From contig NZ_JAALFE010000008.1 of assembly GCF_011059185.1 (NCBI RefSeq), positions 62,001 through 126,000 on the forward strand: a stretch of DNA of 64,000 nt, given 5' to 3'. Under the pieces are notes generated by a model, which ran no database searches, was not told the DNA's origin, and saw nothing but the letters and a program-made list of their open reading frames with translations. The position numbers and the translations under genes are program-made. The stretch comes from Paragemmobacter kunshanensis (GTDB taxonomy: Bacteria > Pseudomonadota > Alphaproteobacteria > Rhodobacterales > Rhodobacteraceae). Below, one piece after another: positions 1 through 9,976 of the stretch; the first letter of the stretch is position 1, and each line of letters opens with the position of its first letter.

Positions 1-577
1 AAACCGAATCCACAAAACCCGGAACCCCGATCCCCACCGCCGAAAGCGCCGCGCGCGGCAGCCCCGCCTTGGCGCAGACGCGATCCAGCAGCGTTTCGAT
101 GGCCGACAGGATCTCGGTCATCGACATCGGCCCGGGGCGGCGCGGGATCACGTCATCGGCGATCAGATTTCCTGCGAAATCAACGATAACGGCGGTATGT
201 TCGCGATCCGACAGCTTCATCCCCGCGACGCGATGCGCATTGGCCCGCACGCCCAGCGAAACCGCCGGGCGGCCGCGCCCCTGATCCCCGTCGCGCGGCG
301 CGGCAACCTCTTCGATCAACCCCGCCTCGATCAGTTCCTGCGTGATCGTCGTCACCGAAGCCGGGCTGACACCCAGATCCTTGGCCACCTGCACCCGGGG
401 AATCAGCCCCGCCGCACGAACCCTCTCGAACACCTGCTGCCGCAGCGGGCGCAGCGTATCGGACAGGGGCGGAATCAACGGCCCACACCCCCGCCGCGCC
501 TCCCCCATCTCCTCCGTCGGCCCCTTGGACAGCATTTCTTTGGTCCCCGAATAAAAAATCGGCAGAAACTCTGCCAT
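1..577 (-). CDS. xylR: ROK-family transcriptional regulator, probable xylose repressor (3' end outside window)
   Basis: Transcription runs leftward off the window, so only the first 192 codons are present. The N-terminus holds a winged helix-turn-helix (AKDLGVSPASVTTITQELI, about residues 60-80). It is followed by the start of a ROK sugar-kinase-like fold (GRPAVSLGV, then VIVDFAGNLIADDV and VGIGVPGFVDS). ROK repressors bind a sugar through the kinase-like domain and release DNA. The gene is divergent from xylFHGBA, the usual arrangement for a xylose-responsive ROK repressor, so the role is inferred from family plus context. The ATG at 577 is preceded by a weak AGGT; an internal ATG about 14 codons in is an alternative start. 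Confidence 0.85.
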   Translation of the reverse strand, partial: MAEFLPIFYSGTKEMLSKGPTEEMGEARRGCGPLIPPLSDTLRPLRQQVFERVRAAGLIPRVQVAKDLGVSPASVTTITQELIEAGLIEEVAAPRDGDQGRGRPAVSLGVRANAHRVAGMKLSDREHTAVIVDFAGNLIADDVIPRRPGPMSMTEILSAIETLLDRVCAKAGLPRAALSAVGIGVPGFVDSV

Positions 578-659
578 ACCTAGGTTAAGCGTCCGTTAGC
601 AGAGCGGAAATTGCTGCGCTGCCGCATGAGATTGCCATTTTCCCGGGCAGTTCATGTTT

Positions 660-705
660 CTCTCACCAAATTTATTTTGACAACTGAAATTATTCAGGCC
701 AGTTT
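660..705 (+). promoter_or_regulatory. xyl operon control region: -35-like hexamer inside an AT-rich imperfect palindrome
   Basis: The divergent spacer is GC-rich except for an AT-rich island at about 669-697. It contains TTGACA at 677-682 within an imperfect inverted repeat, ATTT-N9-AAAT (674-690). This is a plausible ROK operator overlapping a -35 element. No good -10 stands 16-18 bp downstream, so the exact promoter is not settled. Operator identity is inference from position and symmetry. Confidence 0.4.
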
Positions 706-769
706 TCGCCCGTGCCGACGAATCTGTCGGACCGGCCATACGCTGGCCGCATCCATAGGGAGGATAACA

Positions 770-1795
770 ATGCGTACCGCAATTCTCGCCGCCGTTCTGG
801 CGGTGACCGGTTTCTCGTCGGCAGCGCTGGCGGAAGGCAAGAAGATCGGCGTGTCCTGGGCGCAGTTCCAGGAAGAGCGCTGGAAGATCGACGAAGCCGC
901 GATGAAGGCCGCCATCGAAGCGGCCGGCAACGAATATGTCTCGGCTGACGCGCAGTCGTCCGCCGAAAAGCAGCTTTCGGACATCGACGCGCTGATCGCC
1001 CAGGGCGTGGACGCCCTGATCATCAACGCCTGGGACAAGGATGCCATCGGGCCGGCGATCGAGAAAGCCGCCGCCGAAGGGATCCCGGTCGTGGGCTATG
1101 ACCGCCTGATCGAAGATGACCGCACCTTCTACCTGACCTTCGACAACGTCGGCGTCGGCCGCATCATCGCGACCGAAGTCTTCAAGGTCGCGCCGAAGGG
1201 CAACTACGCGATCATCAAGGGCGATCCGGGCGACCCGAACGTCGGCTTCCTGCGTCAGGGCATGGAAGAAGTCATCGGCGCCGCTGTTGCCTCGGGCGAC
1301 ATCGTGATCGTCGGCGAAGCGAACTCGGACGGCTGGAAGCCCGAGAACGCCCAGAAGAACATGGAACAGATCCTGACCGCCAACAACAACGCCGTTGACG
1401 CCGTTATGTCGCAGAACGACGGCATGGCCGGTGGTGCCGCTGCCGCTCTGGCCGCGCAGGGCCTGAACGTTCCGCTGGGTGGCCAGGACGGCGACCTCGC
1501 CGCGATCAACCGCGTGGCGCGTGGCACCCAGACCGTTTCGGTGTGGAAGAACGCGCGGGACCTGGGCAAGGCTGCGGGCGAAATCGCCGGCATGCTGGCC
1601 GACGGCACCGCGCTGGACGCGATCCCCGGCGCGACCAAGTTCTCGGGCGGCGAGAAGGGCGTCGAAATGAACGCCATCCTTCTGAACCCGACCCCGATCA
1701 CCAAGGAAACGCTGAACATCGCCATCGATGCCGGCCACATCAGCAAGGAACAGGCCTGCGAAGGCGCCGCGGCTGATGTCGCTGCCTGCCAGTGA
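770..1795 (+). CDS. xylF: D-xylose ABC transporter periplasmic binding protein
   Basis: 341 residues. A signal peptide (MRTAILAAVLAVTGFSSA, cleavage after about residue 21) leads to a type I periplasmic sugar-binding fold. Typical elements are IGVSWAQFQEERWKIDE near the mature N-terminus, ALIAQGVDALIINAWD, GYDRLIEDD and the late GGQDGDLAAINRVARGTQ hinge region. It captures xylose in the periplasm for XylH/XylG. The start is set by AGGGAGG 6-11 bp upstream of ATG 770; the longer open frame upstream has no export signal at its front. It is the first gene of the operon and is followed by a strong hairpin, consistent with higher expression of the binding protein than of the permease. Confidence 0.95.
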   Translation: MRTAILAAVLAVTGFSSAALAEGKKIGVSWAQFQEERWKIDEAAMKAAIEAAGNEYVSADAQSSAEKQLSDIDALIAQGVDALIINAWDKDAIGPAIEKAAAEGIPVVGYDRLIEDDRTFYLTFDNVGVGRIIATEVFKVAPKGNYAIIKGDPGDPNVGFLRQGMEEVIGAAVASGDIVIVGEANSDGWKPENAQKNMEQILTANNNAVDAVMSQNDGMAGGAAAALAAQGLNVPLGGQDGDLAAINRVARGTQTVSVWKNARDLGKAAGEIAGMLADGTALDAIPGATKFSGGEKGVEMNAILLNPTPITKETLNIAIDAGHISKEQACEGAAADVAACQ

Positions 1796-1810
1796 TCTGA
1801 TCTGAACCCG

Positions 1811-1837
1811 GATGCCGGCCCGTGCAGGGCCGGCATC
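1811..1837 (+). promoter_or_regulatory. Intercistronic hairpin between xylF and xylH
   Basis: A perfect 11-bp inverted repeat, GATGCCGGCCC (1811-1821) and GGGCCGGCATC (1827-1837), with a 5-nt loop. No T-run follows, so it looks more like an mRNA-stabilising or partially terminating element than a full terminator. Such hairpins are common after binding-protein genes in ABC operons. Confidence 0.7.
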
Positions 1838-1944
1838 CCCTCCTGCATTCCGGCGGGCTCCTGCCCCAGCGCCGCGCCATGGCGCGCGCGCCGTCGCATC
1901 CGATCCGATGCGCGACCCCTCCCCCTCAACGCCAAGGACGGGAC

Positions 1945-3336
1945 ATGACCGATACCACCCACCAGCCCCAGGCCCCCGGCAAGGAAGGCGGCGCCTTTGC
2001 CCGCTTCCTCCGCGCGACAGAGCTTGACCCCCGCCTTGTCGGCATGATCGGCGCGCTTGTGCTGATCTGGCTGGCCTTCGAGGCCTATTCGACCATCGTC
2101 CTCGGGCGGCCGTCGATGCTTCTGGGGGCGGCGCAGGCCGAAGCCAACGGCTTCCTGACCCCGCGCAACCTGTGGAACCTGTCTGTCCAGACAGCCTATA
2201 TCGGGATCATGGCCACGGGCATGGTGCTGGTCATCATCACCCGCAACATCGACCTGTCGGTCGGGTCGATCATGGGCATGGTCGGCATGTATATGGGCCT
2301 TCTGCAGGTGGAATACCTGACACCCGCGCTGGGCCTTGGCCATCCGTCGATCTGGATCATCACCGTCGCCTTCGGCATCGCCATGGGGGCGCTGATCGGG
2401 GCCTTCCAGGGCTTTCTGATCGCCTTCCTCAGCATTCCCTCCTTCATCGTCACGCTGGGCGGCCTTCTGGTCTGGCGCGGCGCGGCCTTCCTCGTGGCGG
2501 GCGGCAAGACCATCGCGCCGCTGGACGACACCTTCGCCCTGATCGGCGGCGGCTCCTTCGGCGCGCTCGGCCGCACGGGCAGCTGGATCTTCGGCATCCT
2601 TGCCTGCATCGTCGTCGTGATCGCCTTCATCCGCGCCCGCAAGTCGCGCCAGCATCACGGCTTTGCCCTGCGCCCGGTCTGGGCCGAAACCTTCGTCATC
2701 GGCCTTGTCTGCGCGATCATCATCGGGGCCACGGCGCTGGTGAATTCCTATGTCTGGCCGCGCGGCAACATCCAGAAATACTATGCCAACCTCGGACAAG
2801 AGGCCCCGGCCTGCGCCCAGTCGAACGACACGATCTATTCCGATGTCTGCGGCACCTTCGGCCACGGCTTCGCCTATCCGGTGCTGATCCTGATCGCGGT
2901 GGCCATCTTCATGACCATCCTGATGACCCGCACCCGTTTTGGCCGCTATGTCTTTGCCATCGGCGGCAACCCCGAAGCGGCGGCCCTGTCGGGCATCAAC
3001 ACCCGCGCCATGACGGTGAAGATCTTCACCCTGATGGGCGCGCTGGCCGGGATAGCCGCCGTCATCGGCGCGGCCCGCCAGAATTCGGCCACCAACGCCA
3101 TGGGCAACCTTGACGAGCTTTACGTCATCGCGGCGGCCGTCGTCGGCGGCACCTCGCTGGCCGGTGGCGTGGGCACGATCCACGGCGCCATCATCGGCGC
3201 GCTGATCCTGACCTCGCTGCAGACGGGCATGGTCCTCATCGGTTTCGGCGACGGCTCCTATCAGCGGATCGTCATCGGCATCGCCCTCGTCCTCGCCGTC
3301 TGGCTGGACATCGTCTATCGCAAGCGCATCAAGTAA
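1945..3336 (+). CDS. xylH: D-xylose ABC transporter permease
   Basis: 463 residues, an integral membrane protein of the RbsC/XylH family that forms the channel for xylose. Hydrophobic segments run from about residue 35 to the end. The family signature regions are present: [20 protein letters not shown] early and [20 protein letters not shown] near the C-terminus. A polar insertion at about residues 265-310 ([19 protein letters not shown] region) separates two halves, as in other alphaproteobacterial XylH proteins. The chosen ATG 1945 follows AAGGACGGGAC. The frame is open back to 1822, but that stretch lies in the hairpin and spacer and reads as non-coding. Confidence 0.93.
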   Translation: MTDTTHQPQAPGKEGGAFARFLRATELDPRLVGMIGALVLIWLAFEAYSTIVLGRPSMLLGAAQAEANGFLTPRNLWNLSVQTAYIGIMATGMVLVIITRNIDLSVGSIMGMVGMYMGLLQVEYLTPALGLGHPSIWIITVAFGIAMGALIGAFQGFLIAFLSIPSFIVTLGGLLVWRGAAFLVAGGKTIAPLDDTFALIGGGSFGALGRTGSWIFGILACIVVVIAFIRARKSRQHHGFALRPVWAETFVIGLVCAIIIGATALVNSYVWPRGNIQKYYANLGQEAPACAQSNDTIYSDVCGTFGHGFAYPVLILIAVAIFMTILMTRTRFGRYVFAIGGNPEAAALSGINTRAMTVKIFTLMGALAGIAAVIGAARQNSATNAMGNLDELYVIAAAVVGGTSLAGGVGTIHGAIIGALILTSLQTGMVLIGFGDGSYQRIVIGIALVLAVWLDIVYRKRIK

Positions 3337-3350
3337 GGGGGGACTTCACC

Positions 3351-4115
3351 ATGACCAATCCCAATCGCGGCACCCCCCTGGTCGAGATGCGCGACATCTC
3401 GATCTCCTTCGGCGGGATCAAGGCGGTCGACCATGTGACGGTCGACCTCTACCCCGGCGAGGTGGTCGGCCTCCTCGGCCATAACGGCGCGGGCAAATCG
3501 ACGCTGATCAAATGCCTCTCGGGCGCCTACAAGGCCGATTCCGGTGACATCCTCATCAACGGCCAGAAGGTGGAAATCAACAACCCCCGCGACGCCCGCG
3601 AACAGAATATCGAGACGATCTATCAGACCCTCGCCCTTGCCGATAACCTCGACGCCGCCTCGAACCTCTTTCTGGGGCGCGAGCTGGTGAACAGCTTCGG
3701 CTTCGTGGACGAAACGAAGATGGAGGCCGAGACGCGCAAGATCATGGCGCGCCTCAACCCCAACTTCCGCAAGTTCAACGTGCCGGTATCCGCCCTGTCG
3801 GGTGGTCAGCGCCAGTCGGTCGCCATCGCGCGGGCGGTCTATTTCAACGCCAAGATCCTGATCATGGACGAACCCACCGCCGCCCTCGGCCCGCATGAGA
3901 CGCAGATGGTGTCGGAGCTGATCCAGGAACTGAAGGCCCAAGGGTTGGGCATCTTCCTGATCGAACATGACATCCACAACGTCATGAAACTTTGCGACCG
4001 CGCCTCGGTGATGAAGAACGGCCAACTCGTCGGCACCGTCAATGTGGACGAAGTCACCGACGAAGACATCCTCGGCATGATCATCCTTGGCAAGCAACCG
4101 GCAAAGGCTGCGTGA
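3351..4115 (+). CDS. xylG: Sugar (xylose) ABC transporter ATP-binding protein, single ABC domain
   Basis: 254 residues with one complete ABC ATPase domain: Walker [10 protein letters not shown] (residues 43-51), signature LSGGQ (149-153), Walker [11 protein letters not shown] and the switch-region His in LIEHDIHNV. It powers XylH. E. coli XylG is about twice as long with two ABC domains, so here two copies presumably dimerise. The SD is AGGGGGGA. It sits 14 bp after xylH, and its stop codon overlaps the xylB start by one base (TGATG). Confidence 0.92.
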   Translation: MTNPNRGTPLVEMRDISISFGGIKAVDHVTVDLYPGEVVGLLGHNGAGKSTLIKCLSGAYKADSGDILINGQKVEINNPRDAREQNIETIYQTLALADNLDAASNLFLGRELVNSFGFVDETKMEAETRKIMARLNPNFRKFNVPVSALSGGQRQSVAIARAVYFNAKILIMDEPTAALGPHETQMVSELIQELKAQGLGIFLIEHDIHNVMKLCDRASVMKNGQLVGTVNVDEVTDEDILGMIILGKQPAKAA

Positions 4116-5551
4116 TGTATATCGGACTCGACCTCGGCACGTCCGGCCTCAAGGGCGTGCTGATCGACGACGCCCAGGCCGTGCTGGCCGAGGCCAGCGC
4201 CCCCCTTACCGTTTCCCGCCCGCAGGAAGGCTGGTCCGAACAATCCCCGGCCGATTGGATCGCCGCGGCCGAGGCCGTGATGGATGCCCTGTCGGCGCAT
4301 GGCCTGTCGCAGGTCCGCGCCATCGGCCTGTCAGGGCAGATGCACGGCGCGACCCTGCTGGATGCCTCGGATGAGGTGCTGCGCCCCTGCATCCTGTGGA
4401 ACGACACCCGCAGCCATGAAGAGGCGGCGGAACTGGACGGCGATCCGATGTTCCGGCGCGTCACCGGCAACATCGTCTTCCCCGGCTTCACGGCGCCCAA
4501 ACTCCTCTGGGTGCAGCGCCACGAACCCCGCATCCGCGAAAAGGTGGCCCGTGTCCTGCTGCCCAAGGATTACCTGCGGCTCTGGCTGACGGGCGAACAC
4601 GTGGCCGAAATGTCGGATGCGGCGGGGACAAGCTGGCTGGATACCGGCAAGCGGGATTGGTCCGACGATTGCCTTTCCGCCACCGGCCTGACGCGGGCGC
4701 ATATGCCCCGCCTTGTCGAAGGGTCCGAGGTTTCGGGCAACCTCCGCGACGCCCTCTCCTCGCGCTGGGGCCTGCCCAAGGGCGTGGTGATCGCAGGCGG
4801 CGGCGGTGACAACGCGGCCTCTGGCGTCGGCGTCGGCGTGGTGAAGGCGGGCGATGCCTTCGTGTCGCTCGGCACCTCCGGCGTCCTCTTCGCCGCGAAT
4901 GACGGCTACCAACCCGCGCCGGAAACGGCGGTGCATACCTTCTGCCACGCCTTGCCGAACACGTGGCACCAGATGGGCGTCATCCTCGCCGCGACCGACG
5001 CGCTGAACTGGTATGCGGGTCTTGTCGGCGACACGGCCGCCAACCTGACCGGGGCGCTGGGCGACCTGAAATCCCCATCCAAGACGCTGTTCCTGCCCTA
5101 TCTCGGCGGCGAACGGACGCCCCTGAACGATGCCGCGATCCGGGGGGCCTTCCTCGGCCTCGAACACGCGACCGACCGCGCCGCCGCCACGCGCGCCGTG
5201 CTGGAAGGCGTCACCTTCGCCATCCGCGACAGCCGCGACGCGCTGGCCGCCACGGGAACCCGGATCGAACGCCTGCTGGCCGTCGGCGGCGGCTCCCGCT
5301 CCGACTACTGGCTCAAGGCCATCGCCACCGCGCTGGACATTCCCGTCCACCTGCCTGTTGCAGGCGATTTCGGCGGTGCCTTCGGGGCAGCCCGCCTCGC
5401 CCTCATGGCCGCAACCGGCGCGGGCGCGGAAATCGCCACGCTGCCCCCCATCGCCCGCACGGTCGACCCCGACCGCGCCCTGACCGCTGCCTTCGACGCG
5501 GGCCACGCCCGCTATCGCGCCGCACAATCCGCCATCCGAGGACTGAAATGA
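4115..5551 (+). CDS. xylB: Xylulokinase
   Basis: 478 residues, FGGY carbohydrate kinase family; phosphorylates D-xylulose to xylulose 5-phosphate in the cytoplasm. N-terminal ATPase motif [16 protein letters not shown] with Asp6, and [16 protein letters not shown] carrying Asp232. These match the two catalytic-region aspartates of E. coli XylB (Asp6 and Asp233). The substrate-region motif [11 protein letters not shown] is also present. The start codon overlaps the xylG stop (TGATG). A longer open frame from 3992 runs through xylG and is rejected. The 3' end overlaps xylA by 4 bases (ATGA), indicating translational coupling. Confidence 0.95.
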   Translation: MYIGLDLGTSGLKGVLIDDAQAVLAEASAPLTVSRPQEGWSEQSPADWIAAAEAVMDALSAHGLSQVRAIGLSGQMHGATLLDASDEVLRPCILWNDTRSHEEAAELDGDPMFRRVTGNIVFPGFTAPKLLWVQRHEPRIREKVARVLLPKDYLRLWLTGEHVAEMSDAAGTSWLDTGKRDWSDDCLSATGLTRAHMPRLVEGSEVSGNLRDALSSRWGLPKGVVIAGGGGDNAASGVGVGVVKAGDAFVSLGTSGVLFAANDGYQPAPETAVHTFCHALPNTWHQMGVILAATDALNWYAGLVGDTAANLTGALGDLKSPSKTLFLPYLGGERTPLNDAAIRGAFLGLEHATDRAAATRAVLEGVTFAIRDSRDALAATGTRIERLLAVGGGSRSDYWLKAIATALDIPVHLPVAGDFGGAFGAARLALMAATGAGAEIATLPPIARTVDPDRALTAAFDAGHARYRAAQSAIRGLK

Positions 5552-6849
5552 CCGACTTCTTCAAGGGCATCCCCCAAATCCGCTACGAGGGGCCGTCCTC
5601 GACCAACGAATTCGCCTTCCGGCACTACAACCCGGATGAGGTGATCATGGGCAAGCGCATGGAAGATCACATGCGCTTTGCCGTCGCCTACTGGCACAGC
5701 TTCGCTTGGCCCGGCGGCGACCCCTTCGGCGGCCAGACCTTCGACCGACCCTGGTTCGGCGACAGCATGGCGCTGGCAAAGCTCAAGGCCGATGTGGCCT
5801 TCGAGATGTTCGATATCCTGAACGTCCCCTTCTACTGCTTCCACGATGCCGACATCCGCCCGGAAGGCGCGACCTTCGCGGAATCGAAGCGCGCGCTGGA
5901 CGAGGTGGTGGATTACCTCGGTGAAAAGCAATCCTCGCACAAGACGCAGCTCCTCTGGGGCACCGCCAACATGTTCAGCCACCGCCGCTGGATGTCGGGC
6001 GCCGCGACGAACCCCGATCCAGACGTCTATGCCTATGCCGCCGCGACGGTGAAGGCGAACATGGACGCCACGCTGAAACTGGGCGGTGCCAACTACGTCC
6101 TCTGGGGCGGGCGCGAAGGCTATGAGACGCTGCTGAATACCGACCTGAAAGCCGAACGCGAACATGCGGGCCGCTTCCTGCAGCAGGTGGTGGAATACAA
6201 GCACAAGATCGGCTTCAAGGGCGCGATCCTGATCGAACCGAAGCCGCAGGAACCCTCCAAGCACCAGTATGACTACGACGTGGCCACCGTTTACGGCTTC
6301 CTCGTCCAGTTCGGGCTGGAAAAGGAAGTGAAGGTCAACATCGAACAGGGCCACGCCATCCTCGCGGGCCATTCGTTCGAGCATGAGATTGCCCTCGCCG
6401 CCTCCCTCGGCATCTTCGGTTCCATCGACATGAACCGGAACGATTACCAGTCCGGCTGGGATACCGATCAGTTCCCGAACAACCATGCGGAAAAGGCCTT
6501 GGCCTTCTACGAAATCCTCCGCGCGGGCGGCTACACCACCGGCGGCACCAACTTCGACGCCAAGATCCGCCGCCAGTCGCTGGATCCCGAAGACCTCATC
6601 CTCGCCCATGTCGGCGGCATGGACACCTGCGCCCGCGCGCTCAAGGCCGCCGCCGCGCTGCTGGAGGATGGCGCGCTGGAAAACGCCCGTGCCGACCGCT
6701 ACGCCGGTTGGGAAAAGGCCGAGGCGAAGGCGCTTCTGTCGGGCTCGCTGGAGGATGCGGCGGCGGTCGTCACGGCCAGGGGTCTGAACCCCGAACCGAA
6801 GTCTGGCCGTCAGGAACGTCTGGAAAACCTCTGGAACCGCTTCATCTGA
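5548..6849 (+). CDS. xylA: Xylose isomerase
   Basis: 433 residues, close to the 440 of E. coli XylA; converts D-xylose to D-xylulose using two divalent metal ions. Visible motifs: [12 protein letters not shown] with catalytic-type His99 and Asp102, [14 protein letters not shown], the metal-ligand glutamate in [35 protein letters not shown], and [16 protein letters not shown]. The ATG overlaps the xylB stop (ATGA). It is the last gene of the xyl operon and is followed by a terminator-like hairpin. Confidence 0.97.
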   Translation: MTDFFKGIPQIRYEGPSSTNEFAFRHYNPDEVIMGKRMEDHMRFAVAYWHSFAWPGGDPFGGQTFDRPWFGDSMALAKLKADVAFEMFDILNVPFYCFHDADIRPEGATFAESKRALDEVVDYLGEKQSSHKTQLLWGTANMFSHRRWMSGAATNPDPDVYAYAAATVKANMDATLKLGGANYVLWGGREGYETLLNTDLKAEREHAGRFLQQVVEYKHKIGFKGAILIEPKPQEPSKHQYDYDVATVYGFLVQFGLEKEVKVNIEQGHAILAGHSFEHEIALAASLGIFGSIDMNRNDYQSGWDTDQFPNNHAEKALAFYEILRAGGYTTGGTNFDAKIRRQSLDPEDLILAHVGGMDTCARALKAAAALLEDGALENARADRYAGWEKAEAKALLSGSLEDAAAVVTARGLNPEPKSGRQERLENLWNRFI

Positions 6850-6875
6850 TCGGATCGGATGGCGAATGAACCGAA

Positions 6876-6898
6876 GGCAGCGCGATCCTCGCGCTGCC
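6876..6898 (+). terminator. Hairpin after xylA
   Basis: A perfect 10-bp stem, GGCAGCGCGA (6876-6885) and TCGCGCTGCC (6889-6898), with a 3-nt loop, 26 bp after the xylA stop. Only a weak T-run follows (CATTG), so termination may be partial or factor-assisted. It could also serve the converging gene on the other strand. Confidence 0.6.
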
Positions 6899-7001
6899 CA
6901 TTGCCGGGTTTCGGCCTTGCCGCCCTTCCGGAATCCGCGATCCGAACAGGCCCGCCGGGCTTTGCCCCTTCGGCAACGGTTTCCTGTGGCGTAGCCAACG
7001 G

Positions 7002-9638
7002 TCACGACGGAAGCCGCAGATCCCTCAACCGCTCGGGCAGTTCCCGAAAGCGCGGGATGTCGCGGGCCGCCGGGCCATAGATTGCAGCGCAAATTCCCGG
7101 AAACAGCGCTTCCAACTCCTCAAGCGCGGGCCGGTTCAGCGCGGCAAGCGCCTGCGGGCCGGGATAGAAACTTTCCGACCACAGCCCCGCACTGCGCAAG
7201 ACCTGATGCCTCTCGAACATGAGATGCACATAGGTGACACCCCGGCAGCCCATCCGCTGCCGCACCCCGCCCCCCTTCAGCCGCGCCAGATGGATGGCGC
7301 GGAACAGCCGTTCCTCCCCGTCGGGGTCCCGCAGCAACACCGCATGTTGCGGCGACACGTCCAGCCGCAGGTCATTGCCAAGGGCGCCCGCCGCGATCTC
7401 GACCGGCAGCAGCTTGGGGTTCGCCACAAGATCGGCCTGCGACAGCCTTCGCATCGCGCTCCACAACAGGGGTTGCGGCCCGTTGTCCCGCGTCAGCACC
7501 AGATCCCCCGGCCGCAGCGCCTCTACCGGAACGGGGCCGCCGGGCGTGTCGATGGGCGTGCCCGCCGTGAAACAGGGAATCCCCATGGAATGAAGCCTCT
7601 GCGGCGTCAGGGTTGCCGGTGAAACACCCTGCAGCAGAAGGCTTTCGCCCTGCGGGAAGACCAGCCGCGCATTGCCGTCGCCCGTATCCTGAACCACCGT
7701 GTTCCAGACGGTAACACCGCGCCCGGTGCCATCATCCAGCGCCGAGACATCCAGCTGGTCATTGGTGAACCCCGTTCCGAAGGGATCGCCAAAATCGAAA
7801 TCCGAAACCGTGTCATTGCCGCCCGACACATCCATGACAAGAACGTCATTGCCCGCGCCCGAGGCCAGGCTGTCATTCCCCTGCCCGCCGACCAGGACAT
7901 CGGACCCTTCCCCCCCGATCAGCGTGTCGTGCCCATCATTCCCCTGCAGCAGGTCATCCCCATCGCCGCCCAGCAGGACGTCATTGCCGCTGCCGCCCGA
8001 CAGGCTGTCATTGCCTGCCCCGCCGCTTGCGCTGTCATCCCCGTCGCCCGCATTGACGCTGTCATTGCCATCACCGGCAGAGATGCTGTCGTTCAGGCCA
8101 TCCGCGCCGTCGATCTCGTCGCCCTGCGTGTCCTGATAGCCGCTGGTCATCGTGTCATCGCCAGCGGTGCCATCGACGACGGAATCGCTGACATAGCTGC
8201 TCACGTCGATCGGCCCGCTGGTAAAGGCACCGGTCCCGGTGCCGTCGTCATTGCCGACCCATCCGACAGTGAAACTGCGCGCGACGGGGTTGTAGACGAC
8301 CGAGAAATTGTCCCAGTCGAACCCGTCATTGGTATTCATGCCCTCGGCCATGTTCGGAAGGACAAGGGGAATATCGCCGGTAAAGGCATTGCCATCGGAA
8401 TCGAAGATCCGATAGTTCAGCCCTGTCTTCGTATCGAAGGCGGCATCGCCATCGGGATAGACCGCGACGAAATAGCCGCTGTCGCCCAGGGCCGCCAGTT
8501 TCGCCGGCCCGGTATAGATATCCGAAGGCGATTGCGGGATCTGAACGTCCGAAACAACCGTCGTTCCATTCGCATCCGTGTCGATGATGGAAAAGCGCGG
8601 GTATGTGTTGCTTGGGTCATAGGCAGGATAGGAAATGGCAACGGTTCCGTTGCCCAGTGACACGATCGAAAGATGCTGGACATCATAGCCATCATATCCG
8701 TCGACAGCGCCGGTCCCGATGCGGAAATCCCCGGTTGCTGGGGTGCCATCCGCATTGAAGATGCGCCCTTCCAGGCTCATGGTCGTAGAGTTGTTGCTGT
8801 AGCCGTCATTGATCCACAGCGCCATCCAGCGCCCATCCTCCAGCGCCATAAGCGTCGGAGGGGATTCCCAGACGGTCGATTGGGATTCGTTGTCGGTGCC
8901 TTCAACCTCGGCTGTTGAAAAGACAGTCGCACCGTTCTGGTCCAGAACGGTGTAGACAGGTTCGTTGTTGCCCGTTTCGGCATGGCTGCGCGCCCAGCCG
9001 ACGACGACGTTCCCCCCGGTCAGCGTGATGACGGAAAGGTCAGCCAGATCCGAACCGTCCGAACCGTCGATCGCCACATTGCCGATCCGGAAATCGTTGG
9101 TGACCCAGGTCCCGGTATTCGGGTTGAAGATGCGCCCCTCGACATGCATCGTCGTGAGACCGTCGGACAGCGCGTTGTTCGACCAGACGAAAAGGATGTT
9201 GCCGTTGTCCAGAACCGTCGTCACCGGCGGGCTTTCCGATCCGGTGGTGTCGGAAGACTGAATCTCCGTCGCGGGCGTGGTGATCGTGATCGTGGATGTG
9301 TCGGGCGTCAGGATGGTGAAGATCGGCTCATCCCCGCCCGTCTCGGTGGCGGAACGCACATAGCTGACAACCACCCGCCCATCCGGCAGCAGATCAAGAT
9401 CGAGGTTGTCCCAGTCATACCCGTTGCTGCCATCGACGGCGGGCAGGCTGGCCAGGCTGATCTGGTCCGTGGCGGGCGTCCCATCGGCATTGTAGATGCG
9501 CGCGTTCAGTTCGACGGTCGCGGTGTCGGCAAGGGCGTTATCCGTCCAGACATAAAGGATGCGGCCATCATCCAGCACCAGCATCAAGGGCGGCGACTGG
9601 TTGCCTGTGGTTTCGGAATTGACCTGCGTCGTGGACAT
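7002..9638 (-). CDS. Secreted RTX-type protein with C-terminal Hint domain and four N-terminal repeats
   Basis: 878 residues, no N-terminal signal peptide. Four related blocks of about 115-120 residues open the protein; the first three each start with an SPP...LxDGRxLxVW-like strand, and all share a YD(W/G)xNxxx motif, suggesting a beta-propeller or beta-sandwich array. Acidic glycine-rich calcium repeats (GGSGNDVLLGGDGDDLLQGN style) follow at about residues 500-600, the hallmark of type I secretion substrates. From about residue 689 comes a Hedgehog/intein (Hint) domain: CFTAGTPIDTPGGPVPVEAL, RPGDLVLT, LDVSPQHAVLL. The start at 9638 is supported by AAGGGTG upstream; the frame is open further but reads as non-coding. 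No type I secretion genes are adjacent. Target and function are unknown. Confidence 0.85.
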   Translation of the reverse strand: MSTTQVNSETTGNQSPPLMLVLDDGRILYVWTDNALADTATVELNARIYNADGTPATDQISLASLPAVDGSNGYDWDNLDLDLLPDGRVVVSYVRSATETGGDEPIFTILTPDTSTITITTPATEIQSSDTTGSESPPVTTVLDNGNILFVWSNNALSDGLTTMHVEGRIFNPNTGTWVTNDFRIGNVAIDGSDGSDLADLSVITLTGGNVVVGWARSHAETGNNEPVYTVLDQNGATVFSTAEVEGTDNESQSTVWESPPTLMALEDGRWMALWINDGYSNNSTTMSLEGRIFNADGTPATGDFRIGTGAVDGYDGYDVQHLSIVSLGNGTVAISYPAYDPSNTYPRFSIIDTDANGTTVVSDVQIPQSPSDIYTGPAKLAALGDSGYFVAVYPDGDAAFDTKTGLNYRIFDSDGNAFTGDIPLVLPNMAEGMNTNDGFDWDNFSVVYNPVARSFTVGWVGNDDGTGTGAFTSGPIDVSSYVSDSVVDGTAGDDTMTSGYQDTQGDEIDGADGLNDSISAGDGNDSVNAGDGDDSASGGAGNDSLSGGSGNDVLLGGDGDDLLQGNDGHDTLIGGEGSDVLVGGQGNDSLASGAGNDVLVMDVSGGNDTVSDFDFGDPFGTGFTNDQLDVSALDDGTGRGVTVWNTVVQDTGDGNARLVFPQGESLLLQGVSPATLTPQRLHSMGIPCFTAGTPIDTPGGPVPVEALRPGDLVLTRDNGPQPLLWSAMRRLSQADLVANPKLLPVEIAAGALGNDLRLDVSPQHAVLLRDPDGEERLFRAIHLARLKGGGVRQRMGCRGVTYVHLMFERHQVLRSAGLWSESFYPGPQALAALNRPALEELEALFPGICAAIYGPAARDIPRFRELPERLRDLRLPS

Positions 9639-9976
9639 GCGCGCACCCTTGCCATGGAAGACCCCGACGTCGGATGCCGCCCCATTCAGGGCGTCGCCCG
9701 GGCGCGATGCGCGGGCGGCACGTCGCGGCGAAGATGCAGGAAAAGCCCTTGCCGTTTTCCTAACGCCCCTGCTTCTGGCGGGACTGTTTTCCGAAAATGC
9801 CAAAGGATCTTCCGGGCCTGTTCCCGATCAGATCGGGCAGAAACCCCATCCCCCGGCGGGCCTTGCACCGCCCTTCCTGCCGCTTTCCGCTTTCAAGTGG
9901 TTCCGAACTTTGCGACAGAAACAGTCAACCGGTCCGCGCGACCCAGGCGCCGCCGCTTTCCATGACGGAGGATCCC
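9639..9976. other. Divergent spacer between the Hint/RTX gene and the aldo/keto reductase
   Basis: About 340 bp without a convincing gene. It should hold the promoters of both flanking genes. The only clear structure is a short palindrome, CCCGATC-A-GATCGGG (9823-9837), a possible operator. Open frames across it have no recognisable protein character. Confidence 0.5.

Noticed and set aside
1255-3183. 642-codon open frame on the minus strand across xylF/xylH
   Set aside because: Shadow frame of high-GC coding DNA; His/Asp/Gly/Arg-rich without domains, and it lies opposite two certain genes.
6859-7080. 73-codon plus-strand frame after xylA
   Set aside because: Overlaps the terminator hairpin and the 3' end of the Hint gene; no SD and no protein-like pattern.
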